Positions 26,901 to 37,301 of a stretch of DNA of 64,000 bases are shown in pieces. The stretch is from assembly GCA_950295325.1 (NCBI GenBank), contig OX485807.1:42934440-42998439 (forward strand), read 5' to 3'. How positions within the stretch are numbered: the stretch's first letter is position 1; each line of letters starts with the position of its first letter. The translations under genes and the position numbers were made by a program. The DNA is from Polytrichum commune. Taxonomy: Eukaryota > Streptophyta > Polytrichopsida > Polytrichales > Polytrichaceae. The notes beneath the pieces were generated by a model. The model saw nothing but the letters and a program-made list of their open reading frames with translations, was not told the DNA's origin and ran no database searches.

Positions 26901-28354
26901 TTCAATATGTCTACTGGTGCTACCACGTCAATCTCATCTCCATATCCAGTAAGAGCATTGACAGCTAAACTTTCGCACTTCCTTGCCAAAGGCTGATTCA
27001 AATAACCTCCTTCCCATGTATTGCACAAACCTTGAAAGTCATAACAACACTAGAAACATGTCAGCAATATATCCTCCAACCATTCGATCACCACAACCAC
27101 TTGTCCTTCAAAGCCTTGAGAAGTAAATGAAAGAGTTACTATGAACTGGGAGTTTCTACCTCCCATGTATCAGAAAGAAGACTTTCATGATTTGCAACAA
27201 TGGACAAGATAACAAAGGTCATTGTGTTAGGACTGTGATAAAACCTCTAGACCGAGAGTACAAACTCCTTCATAAAGGTAAAATGCAACACAATAGCAAT
27301 CTAGGCAACTTGAAGCCCTTCCCTGCGCAGCCACTCTGCACCAGGGCTCTAAGGCTTCAAGTCTCAGCTCCCTTCTCTGAATTGGGAATTAATACAGCTT
27401 ATGGATGCAGCAAATCACTAAAGTCACATTAGGTTGAAGTTGAACTTCTACATCCTTTGGTCCTTTTAGGAAAGGGTTGCTTCACTTACCACCTGCATCA
27501 TGCGATGCAGTGACTGGCAGGAACTCCTCAGGATAGATTCCATTAGATGGAGCACTGTTGAGGTCAGTTTCAGTAGGCAGCAATCGATACCGAGGTGCTG
27601 ATGCTCTGCAAAATCATTGATGCTGACCTTGTCAGCAGCTATAAGAGATTGCAATGCCTATCACTGTCTACTGTGAAAAATGTAAGCCCAATATTGGAAC
27701 CGCATCGAGAACCTGCAAGAACTAGTTGAATGCTATTCAAGTGGTTGGATTGATATTGTATTCCCACTTGGATTTTGAAAGCATGCTAAAACCAACACCC
27801 TAATACCTTGTTGTATAAGTGCATATCGATTTTTTGAATGCCCACCACCTTAACATCAAGCTCCCGTGTTGGTTTTAGGTCATCTACCAATAAAACTTTG
27901 AGCCCTTTTAGCTTTTGCATACGGAATTCAAATTAGGCATACTCTGGTGCGTTGAAATCCCCATCCTATAACTGACCAGAAACATCTGAAACATTTTCAA
28001 TCTAATAAAAATGAATACACTTAGCGCTTATAGTAACGGTTTTAGCAACATCTAACTTATACCCTTACTCAAAGATTCCGGTAGATCAATTTGACCTGAT
28101 CATAGCTGACATGATTATATGAACCTATCCAAACACATGTCTTCAAGACAATGCATGCAGAGTATGTGGAATGGCAGGATTTACCTCTGGCTCAGAAGAT
28201 TGATGGCCGGGACCAGAGCAGCCTGAGTGGGAGAAAGAGGTGTATCAGAAGGATTTACAGTCGGCACAGGCAAGCTACCACATATAAACCCCAGCTGCAC
28301 AGCTGGCTGTGCACTTTGCACTTGCAGCTGCCCCACATACCCCTCATGACGCAT
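20930..28354 (-). CDS. EDRF1-like protein (erythroid differentiation-related factor 1 family), 9 coding exons, about 1441 aa
   Basis: Large TPR-containing protein conserved between animals and plants; animal EDRF1 is tied to erythroid gene expression, and I know of no settled plant role. Exons: 28185-28354, 27493-27605, 26817-27030, 25638-26220, 24990-25241, 24600-24788, 24336-24410, 21621-23993, 20930-21286. The sum is 4326 nt, in frame. Landmarks: LGFICGSLPVP in exon 1 and ASAPRYRLLPTETDLN in exon 2; the family block DILKQIFKTPYCKSRLSVAV in exon 3; the FQNLRMLLGSDLLLFSNE block in exon 4; WLDAWLDNVMASIPELAVCY and QGYELLKTDDI in exon 5; and a 791-codon exon 8 with helical, TPR-like repeats and a Cys-rich insert (CEICSLTSCSC). 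The length matches plant homologues (about 1400 aa). The start ATG at 28354 is the least certain point, since an upstream in-frame ATG at 28456 exists but an acceptor-like CAG lies between. Exon 2 could end 3 nt later using GTAAGT. Confidence 0.88.
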
Positions 28355-29180
28355 AGTGCTGACCGACCGCAGAGTCTTCAAAATATTTTTATCTCTGCCT
28401 GTAGATGATAAATATATGCAACGACTTAGAGAGGTACCATTACAAACTTTACCCAATGAGTGAGAAAAAGTATCACCCCTACAGAGAGGATGAAGCCTTC
28501 AAAACAATTTAGCTATTCTGAAACCTACAAGGAGATTCTATCATCCTGAACCACAATGTTAAACACAACTCTTCGGATTCCTTACAATCAAAACCTTTGA
28601 AAATAGCTCAGCTCCATGAGATGCAGATAAATGCCTTCATGATAGTGGACGAATGTTTTGCACAGAGAAAACACTTGAGAACTCAAGGTTACCCTGGAGA
28701 ATTGTATAACAAAATCACTTAAACGCTTGACAAGTCCCTTCTAGGGAATACTAAACGGTTCCAATGAGTAAAAACTAAAAGCTTAAGAAGAGTGAAATAA
28801 GAAACATACCTTCAAAACATCTAGGCCTAATATATCAAAAGGGCTTGGGAGTCTGAATTGCGGTGGAATCTGAGGACAACAAATTAAATGTTAAACCCTG
28901 ATGAGAACCGCTTTTCTTTTCGATTGCTAGATCATTCCCAGCACCAATTCCAATGACTTACTGAAACCAGAAACCGACTCCCCCGAGCTCCCGGGAAGGA
29001 CCAAAACTGACCAGAAATCGATATCTTCCATAACGAACAAACAGCAGATTACCAAAATTCCAGAGCTCCAATAATTAAGTAGCGTCTCCGTTCTTCCGAT
29101 CCAAATAACAGAGCAGGTCACATTCAGAAACAATAATTGCCTGCGACCGAGAAACTCCACGGTAACATACCGGATCGAAG

Positions 29181-29189
29181 TTAGGGTTT
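29181..29189 (-). promoter_or_regulatory. Telo-box near the EDRF1-like 5' end
   Basis: TTAGGGTTT on the plus strand is AAACCCTAA on the gene's strand, about 830 nt upstream of the predicted start codon. Given probable 5'UTR introns it may lie close to the true transcription start. It is the same motif as upstream of eL27. Confidence 0.45.
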
Positions 29190-29368
29190 AAGGGGCTATG
29201 TCGGCGAATATGTGTGACAATTGAATTGGTTGCGTGTAGAATGACGTTGCAGACATGAGTGTGTAAGTTAAGTATTGATACTTCGAGAAACTTCTGATGG
29301 AATTGAAGAGGAGGAAGGGTCGGATTGCGAAATTGCGAGGGACGAATTAGAAAAATCTGCAAGAGGAG

Positions 29369-29398
29369 GGAGAGAGACAGAGAGAGAGAGAGAGAGAA
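29369..29398. repeat. GA/CT microsatellite
   Basis: An almost pure (AG)n run, CT-rich on the strand of the EDRF1-like gene. Plant promoters and 5'UTRs often carry such CT tracts; here it sits just upstream of the telo-box. Confidence 0.7.
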
Positions 29399-29707
29399 GG
29401 TTGAAGCTTCGGAAGAATTTTTCATGTCTAGGTCTGAACAGCCAGTAAGTAGATACATGGAATCGTGGAAACTTCTCGAAGTAGACTGAGAAGTCTTTAT
29501 TAGTGTGGGTTCCCATTTGGAGTTACATGTTGCCATATTCTTTTGTTGAGATTAATATTGCCCTTTGTTGCATATCATGGGATTAAGGCATTGTGGTGAC
29601 TGTCTCTGAGTGGTAATAGGGTCTGGGTAATGCATGTCAGAATCTAATGAATAAGGTTTGGTGAAGCTCAATGAGATTTCCAATTTAATATGCAAAAAGT
29701 TACATTA

Positions 29708-30131
29708 ATTATGATATTTAGTGTCATCAATTCTAATTGTCTTACTCAATACTAATTGTAAACCATGGTGCAGTGCCACTGCGGTATTTAGTGTCACATG
29801 GTATTTTATGTCACTATGATAGCTTTTCTAATGACACTTCTTAAGAATAAATTTACAAGTAATGTCATCCCAGCTTATTTTGCGTTCATTCAAAGGCCGA
29901 TTATTGACACATTTTTTGGTATACTATGCATCCTAAAATTTAGGTAGTGAAATATCGTCATGGATGATTGAAATTTAGATTTCACTTTGTCAATCCATAC
30001 TGCCCAATTTTTTTTACAAGGAATGACGAATAATGTTAGGTTCACATTGAGTGTTGGTGGTGATACTACACGGGCGGTTTGCAATTAGTATTGAAAAAGA
30101 CAAATAGAATTGATGACATGAGATACAATAT
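29708..30131. mobile_element. MITE family 1, copy A
   Basis: The left end (GATATTTAGTGTCATCAATT, then TCTAATTGTCTTACTCAATA) is matched in reverse by the right end (GTATTGAAAAAGACAAATAG, then AATTGATGACATGAG), giving diverged terminal inverted repeats of roughly 70 bp. The interior includes a CATGGATGATTGAAATTT segment shared with copies B, D and E. There is no coding capacity. Confidence 0.6.
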
Positions 30132-30259
30132 ATATGAGTGTTTGTATGGATGTCAATGAACATATTATAACTTACGTGACCAAAAAATGATAATCTTGGT
30201 TAAAAATTATTGCAACATGTAAATGCAGATGATACCCCACATGAATAGGACTATTTAGT

Positions 30260-30365
30260 GCAATTAGAGGTGCTCAATGTCATCTTTACCAATGTCGGAA
30301 TATTTTTTCCACATGGGATTTACATCAGTCTAAACCAATGTAATATGACATGTGGTGTTGGATGG
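30260..30365. repeat. Dispersed repeat, also near 37825-37925
   Basis: About 100 bp (ATGTCATCTTTACCAATGTC and CATGTGGTGTTGGATG region) resembles 37825-37925 within P450-A intron 4. Both include the order TTTAC(T/C)AATG(C/T)CGGAA, CACATGG or CATGTGGCAT, and ATGTGGTG. Type unknown. Confidence 0.4.
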
Positions 30366-31747
30366 GGGGATTTTTATTTTTTTTCCTACTTGGTTTAGAT
30401 AGCCTTTTAATATTCCATGCATTTGGGTCGATTTCGTAATTATGTTTAGTTTTTGTAAATTTTTTTGCACAAATTTAAAGGGTCAACAAAGTTATTTTTT
30501 AATGCATGTACATCCTACTTGGGCGATTTTGAATCTTAGATGCGGTTTTTTGTTGTATATTTAAACATATATATTGAAACAACTAAAACTTGTTTTTTTT
30601 TTTAAAAAAAATTGTAATTGTTTTTATGAAAAGTCTCTTGTAATTCTTGTTTTCCAAAATGAGCATTTTGTAGATTTTGGTCTTTCATAAAACAATATGA
30701 TTTCCATCGAAGCTCCCATGTAGGATGAGTATTTAGGGTACGAGGGCAGTTCTAGAAAACAAGGGGTCGAATGGTGACAACCCATTGTCAAAGTCTGCAA
30801 CTCATTTTAGAATGAAGGAAAACTTGTTTTGGTGGTTGGTTAGGCAGAAATGAGTTTGCCCTACTATCCCTAGTATTCGCGACAAGTTGGCTAGTCCCAA
30901 CTAATATAATGATATGTTATAGAGTAGACATACCTATTTCTGTTAACTTAATTAATTTTGCACAAGTGTAGTACATGTGTTATATTGGGGACCCTGACTC
31001 CCCATCCAAACACACAATGCCCAAGTGGATCCTCCCCAACCAATGCACTTGCCTCCCCACACAATGTCACTACCTACACAAACTATGCCCTGATATACCA
31101 TAGAGGGCTCCCTATTACACACACGATAAATATTTTCCCTCAAAAGTTGCCATGTGTCATGCTCACATTGGCCACAACCCGTTTTGTATCCCACGTGGAA
31201 ACTACATTCCGGTACATGTAAAAGACGAAATAGGGAGCCCTCTTTGGAACTCTTGGTCAATGGCCTCCCCACACATGCCATGCCCCCCTCACACCCCTCC
31301 AACACCTTCTCAATGAAGTTACATACTGCCATGACAAATTTATAGGGATAGCCATCCAACACAAACATGATAAATACACCCCCTCATGACTGCCATCACT
31401 GCACACAGGTAGAGAGTCCAACCACTCATTATCACGACTACAGGGCAAAAAAGTGGAATCCATAAAGAAAATTCCATGATTCTCTTATTGTCATTTAGTA
31501 GTGTAGTATCGTTATATTTTGATATTTACTTTGGATTCATTGAGAGGAATAATATTACCGTGCCTGCAAATTAAGGTCTTGGACCATCCCCACACCATCC
31601 TTGCATTGAACACGGCACCGTCAATGGCTAACGATGTCGTAGCTTGGAACAGTGATTGCTTCAACATCCACATGTCCTTATATTTGTAGCTTTATGAGCG
31701 GTTTGTTAGAAATAACATTTGCAATAGGTACACTAAGTACACTAAAT

Positions 31748-31975
31748 GCTATAATTAGTGTCACCAATTCTAATTGTCTTGCTTAATACTAATCGTGTAG
31801 TGTCACCAACACTAAATGTTAACTTGACATTATTTGTCATTCCTTGGAAGTTTTTTTTGGCATTATATATTTACAGTGTTGCAATTACTATCGCTTACTA
31901 AGTGAATTTTCATCCAAATTTCAATTATCCATGACAATATTTCATCATAGATTTCTTAGGATGCAAATTAATTCC
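31748..31975. mobile_element. MITE family 1, copy B (one-sided)
   Basis: It carries the family's left half: AATTAGTGTCACCAATTCTA, then TAATACTAATCGTGTAGTGT, CACCAACACTAAATGTTAAC and TTCAATTATCCATGACAATA. The far terminus is missing or too decayed to see. Same orientation as copy E. Confidence 0.55.
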
Positions 31976-31978
31976 GGG

Positions 31979-32130
31979 GGGTGGACTCTTCATTGGAAAT
32001 CTAAATGACGTGTGTGGGTCACTATGAAATTAAACTCCAATATACAAGAAGTTTATAATGAAACACAAATGTATGTGTACTATGTATACGGCAAGCTAGA
32101 AAATGGACTCGTGTATTTATACTAATTTTT
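31979..32130. repeat. Dispersed repeat family 2, copy 1
   Basis: The block GTGGACTCTTCATTGG, then CTAAATGACGTGTGTGGGTC and ACTATGAAATTAAACTCCAA, recurs at 47962-48090 and, in the opposite orientation, at 60002-60130 and 62830-62966. No terminal structure is clear. It may be an end of a larger DNA element. Confidence 0.5.
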
Positions 32131-33311
32131 TCAATCTAATGTGATATAAACAAAATAAGACTTAAATAAGACTTTATTATTTGCAGAATTCAATTTTACT
32201 TCCCAATGAGAAAGTCATTGAATGTTTTTTTCATCCACAACATGTAACTCAACGACTACATCAAGCAAACAAAGACAAGAACACAATAACTTCGCCACAA
32301 TCCAAAGAGGAAAAATCCAAGGGGAGGCCATGAGCACTTCAAGAGCCTCCAATTTATAAAATCTAGAACCCAAATGCAAACCTTGACAAGAATGGACAAG
32401 GTAGTCATTGAGGACTGTCACCATATGACAACAATGGATGAAACTAACACATCTATTATCAAATTTTCTCTAAACATTTAGGGCCCCCAATTTCTTCATT
32501 TACCTTTCCTTCAAATTTCTTAATAGCCTTTTCTAAATGTGCACACTAGGATATATAAGTCTCCCTTATATATATATATATATTATGTGCATTACTACCT
32601 CAATACCCCTTCTTACACTCACATTAGTTCATGCATTGTATGAAGAGTCCACCCCCAGGACAAATTGTACCAAACTTTCTTTCAATAATTGGCATTTGGA
32701 TGACTTGAAAGTAAGTTGGGATGACAATATTTGTAAACTTATTCATAGAAAGAGTCCATAAAAAAGTTACCGCAGTGACATAAAATATGATATGGCATAA
32801 GATATAATTTTTAGTGTAGTGCTAATACTATGGGCCACTGTAATTTTCTAGAGCCCACGCTAATTCTCATAAAGAGAATCAATGTGGGTCATGTTAATTT
32901 TTGACACAAGCTTTTTTTTCTTAAAAGAAATTAAACGTGGGGAAAAATGTTTCTTTTTGTAGAAAATTAATCTGGGTTATTTCTTTTTGCTACTTTTGAT
33001 GTAAGATGACTAAAGATTTTTTTAATGTAAGGTGTTGGTTGGTAGCCTTCATGAAGACTTAGGGGAAGACCCTAGGTCTTGGACCCACACTAATTCCACC
33101 TTGACTAGAGAGAAAACTAGTGTGGCCAACACTAATTATTTCCACTCTAATTTTCCTACTAGGCCTATTTAGTGTAGTAATTTGTAGCTTTTACTAATTT
33201 GTAAATTTACTAGGAAGGATTTATAAGAAATAACAAGGGTAAAATGTTCGCCACTCTTGAGAGGGTGCTTGAGCTATGGCTTCGCAGCTCATGGTCTTCG
33301 GCTGTTGAGCT

Positions 33312-36106
33312 ATGGCGACCTCCTCCACCACGGGACGCCTCGCAGCCTTCCCTCCTCTGCTCATCTCACAAAATCCTCGCTCACATCCCACTCGACTGCG
33401 CTTCAATCGCGTGGTGCGGTCTCTGCATGAGGAGAAAGAAGCAGCGGCGACAAATGGCGTTGATTTTGATGGCAAATTGCCTCTATTTGGTGCGCCATTC
33501 CTCTCTACCTCCCAAACTGCATTTCGTCAGAAATCAGCTCACCATGAGTTTTCATTTGGATTGTTTCTAGTTGAATTTGCGAATTATATTATATGGGAAG
33601 ACTTGGAAACGTGTCCTGCATTGTGTTGTTTCTCACCGTGAGGTTGATTTGCAGCTCCTTCGGTGTTCCGGAGAAGGTTCATATTGGGAACCGTAACGGG
33701 GACGGTGATCGCATTGGGAGCTGATTTCTTGGGAAGCACGAGCGCCGTCTTATCGTTGAATCCAGAATTCTTTCGTGGTATTCGAGCCGACGTACTCTAT
33801 CCAATACGGGATTACAAACGCTGCTACGAAACAAGTAGAGGATTCGGTGCGCCCCAATTCCTCCTTCCCTGCCTCGCTTTCTCTACTTAAAGGTTAATTG
33901 GTTATTTGTATCTTTGCTTCCAATTAACCTCAAAATTTTCGTCTTTATGGCTCTTGTGGGGATTTTCTCCCTGGTGCACTGTTAAGAGGTGAAAAATTCA
34001 CGAAGATTGACTATTACACCAGTCGCACACGGCGAACGTCGGACGTTTTGGTTGGGAGCTCCTTTTTGTGCACTTCAATGTTGGGGGACCGAGAAGGTTC
34101 GATGTCCGAGCGTGGCATTCTACCTACATAAGACGAAAGACCAAGTTACCTTCCTCGTCACAAATTCCAGGTTGCGATTGGTAACGATTTTATTGGATTC
34201 TCATCCTCATGTGTGAGTCATGAATGTTTACGGGAACACTTTACCCGAACGCTGGATGTTTCAAAGCGTTTGACGCCTCAAAAAGTTTTGCGCTCGCACA
34301 CGCAAGGCTATTTTTGGAAACATCGAACGTTCTGAAACGACCGACGATCGGCGTGTGTGCTGTGGACTGTAGAGAATGTAAAGATTTAGTTGCATCCATC
34401 TTGGGACTGACTTGAAGTACCTCACCCCACTGGTAATAAGAAAGCAAGCAGCGGATCAACTAACATTCATAACATTTGTCTACTCCCATCGCCATTCTTA
34501 AAACGAATTTAATATAAAAATATTAATCATATTCTACTCTCTGGCAGGATTCCTTTTAGCATGGAGAAAGACACATCTTGCTTGCAAGCTCCATACTCCT
34601 TACTAGATTTATTTGAATATTAAGAGCCTTGGAACAACAGTAGGGTAGCTCGAGATAATCTTCAAAAATACTATTAGGTCCACGAGTTCACGTTTAGAGG
34701 GCGTAGCAATATTATGTCATACGTAGTACTTGTGTATATTAGGCCTGGGAAATAGTCGATGAATGACCCACATTGCTTTCAACTTTTTTTACATTGGTTG
34801 AACTGTTGTTCATGCAAATCGACTTTTTCATTTCTTCAATCCCAGAAGCCATTTGAGGCAGCACTGCAGATGCTCAAGGGTGACATGTGTACAATTATGA
34901 ATGTAGTCCTCACCTGCTTGCTATGGTCCATATCCATTGTGCTCGTGTCCAATGAAGATACGAAATGTCAATGAGATCTGAGATGGTGGGCACTACGGAG
35001 GAGTTGGGCACCTTGTGCAGCCATTCTCTGACTTGGGTGCTGAATGTTTGTGGACCAGAATTCATCTTTCCGAAAAATTGGGTAGGAGATCAAACACTCC
35101 TGTACAGGGCCATAGAAAGAGGAGAGCGAGAACGTTCCCTTGATCTTCCATCTCTACAACAGCAGAACAGACGTAGAGCCACAGAGCCCGTGGTTGCATT
35201 TGGGCCTCCGGGTTCCATTGGCGAGTTGAATGTCAGTGTCATTGTTGCCCCTGTGGCTTCTGGATTCAAGTAAGTGCACTATGTTTCAGCAAATAAGTCC
35301 AATTTCTCTTTACATGATACCAGTTGAATTATCTTTTGCTTATTAAATTATTTACATTGTCTTGTCCTTGAAAGTTTGTTTCCTATATTTCTTGGTTGAA
35401 GTTCTGTTCAAACTGGTTACACAATGCCAGGAGCCTTGACTTAGGCTGATACAACAACCTGTGTAAGTTTGCTAGGAGGAAGCTAGAAGAAAACACTTCA
35501 ACTACAGATCAGATACCATGCATCTAACATACTTATGAAACAGTCTATTAGCATGTATTTCACAAATTATCTGCTGCTTCGTCATCGGCTCTGAATATGC
35601 ATGGGAAGCCTGAGAATATTTACAACCTATTTGATCACAGAAGCATAACTGAAATAAACCTCCAAGGGGGTGTTGAACTTTCAATCTTAATAGCACAGTA
35701 AGAATCAGAGATCAATCTTTTGATTCCAGAACACAATTTCCTATCTGCATGTTGGCAAACACTCGCACTCAGCATGCTTGTGTGGTTATTCTTGTGGTGC
35801 AGGCTTGAAAAGCTTGGAGATCCTGAACAAGCGGGCACCACCATTTTACTGAAATCTATAGCCCCAGAGGGATCGAATAAAGTGGCAAAGTTGATCAATG
35901 CGTCAAGACGAGATGACACAGGTGTTGTGTACTACACCTTAGAGTACACAGTTCAGGGTCCCTTGTTCTTTAGGCATAATGTAGCAGTGTATGCAGTCAA
36001 CAATGGGGAGCTTTACTCCTTGAATGCACAAACATCGGAAACTGCATGGCCAAGTGTACAAGAGCAATTTCGGAACATAGCTAACTCATTTAGATTGCTT
36101 CTTTAA
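33312..36106 (+). CDS. PsbP-domain (Mog1/PsbP-like) chloroplast protein, 4 exons, 294 aa
   Basis: PsbP-like proteins are mostly thylakoid-lumen factors that assist photosystem assembly; the exact role of this member is unknown. Exons: 33312-33489, 33655-33846, 35059-35269, 35803-36106. They total 885 nt, in frame. Residues 1-60 are Ser/Arg-rich and acid-poor, fitting a transit peptide. At 65-92 a run of arginines (RRRF) precedes a hydrophobic stretch (ILGTVTGTVIALGADFLG). This could be a Tat-type lumenal signal or a membrane anchor. The PsbP domain runs from about 105 to 294, with DVLYPIRDYKRC, GFEFIFPKNWVGDQTLLYR across the exon 2/3 joint, AFGPPGSIGELNVSVIVAPV and ending EQFRNIANSFRLLL. Introns 1 and 2 both start GTGCGCC. 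The chosen joints recover the family motif GFEFI(Y/F)P exactly, which supports them. Start: the first ATG, at the transit-like N-terminus. Confidence 0.87.
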
Positions 36107-37301
36107 ACTTAAGTACCATGTTCTGCAATTGCTATTCCTGGTCATAGACAGAAATCTACTCTTCATAAGTTTATCCTTGGGGTTGGCTGCAATTTTGGTC
36201 TCTATTTTTTTGGCTCCTATTTTTATTTTACGTTATCTCATTCTTGTTGGCATTTTGCACCTGAAATACTTCAACAACTATAACTGTATAACTTGGTGAT
36301 TGCATTAACAGAGAACAGTACACAGCAACGTGGTCCTCCTAGAGATTGCTTCTTCTACTTTTCAGCCTAAGTTTCAACTTATGACAGTCATTATTTATTC
36401 TGTCGCCAGTACTTTAGCATAGTTGGGCACATGTTTGAGCTCTTTGGCAATCATGTACCATTAAAAGCTCCTCAATCACGAAGTGGTTGTTTCCATCTAC
36501 AGCATTTCCGTACCTGCATAGTGCTACTGGATTGTCACAATGCAGTAAATTCAGCTATGTTACGAAGGTTTAACAACTCCAGAGTATCGACCACTGTTTC
36601 ATCTGACCCTCTGGTTGACTTCTCTGAGAAATGCGAGGAATAAGAGACTCGTCTCCGCATCATCACACTTTTGCAGCCTATTTTAAGGAACTCGTCAAGC
36701 ATATTTAAGGAATGTTTTGCAGGCTGCAAGTCTGGGCACTTTGATTACCTACTTAAATTATTATGTATATCATGCCCACACTCTTCTTAAATGATAAAGA
36801 TGTCACTAAATAATTCAAGAATTCTTGATTTTGGATGTGTTGATACATAAGAGTGTGTCCAGATTACTCTACATATTTACACCCTCATATCTCAGCTGGT
36901 TTAACGCTGGAAAAGTGCATTTATGTCTTATTAATATACCAAGACATTCCACATCTGAACAGAATGTTAAAGGTTTGTACGTTGTTGCATTGAATTAACA
37001 GTGTGCACTGCTTCATATGCAGTAAAATTATTTGAATACAAATACTGGCTATGAAGAGTCAAACGTTAATTCTACGAAAAAGCTGACAATTAGACAACAT
37101 GATCTATGTTACATGTAACTTCAGAGTCCACTGACACTGGACTTGCGGGGGACAATGTTCAACGCCATGTTGAATGAGGTTAACCTTGAGAGATTCAAGG
37201 GTCAAGGAGATTCCGACTAAACCAGAGTATATACTCACAACTAATTCTCTCATTTGTTTATATACGGGGTCTAAGGTTTTGTACATCTGATGGATTAGTT
37301 T
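36107..37301. other. Convergent spacer between the PsbP-domain gene and P450-A
   Basis: The 3' ends of two convergent genes meet here. It should hold both 3'UTRs and polyadenylation regions. A short frame at 36431-36643 has no recognisable family. No repeat or RNA gene is seen. Confidence 0.5.

Larger units (their letters stand above)
28355..33311. other. EDRF1-like 5' region and spacer to the PsbP-domain gene
   Basis: Two genes diverge from here. The right edge of the EDRF1-like gene (about 28355-29200) should contain its 5'UTR, probably with introns, as acceptor-like sites flank 28400-28440. A telo-box and a CT/GA tract mark the likely promoter near 29.18-29.40 kb. Further right come AT-rich DNA, MITE copies at 29708-30131 and 31748-31975, and a dispersed repeat at 31979-32130. 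The last 100 bp before 33312 contain ATTTATAAG at 33219-33227, a weak TATA candidate for the PsbP-domain gene. Confidence 0.5.

Noticed and set aside
29075-29536. 153-codon minus-strand frame upstream of the EDRF1-like gene
   Set aside because: It runs through a CT microsatellite (a SLSLSLSL run) and the telo-box; more likely 5'UTR/promoter than protein, with no splice link to exon 1 supported.
30952-31368. 138-codon minus-strand frame
   Set aside because: Composition-driven open frame in spacer DNA, with no motif, homologue or splice context that I recognise.
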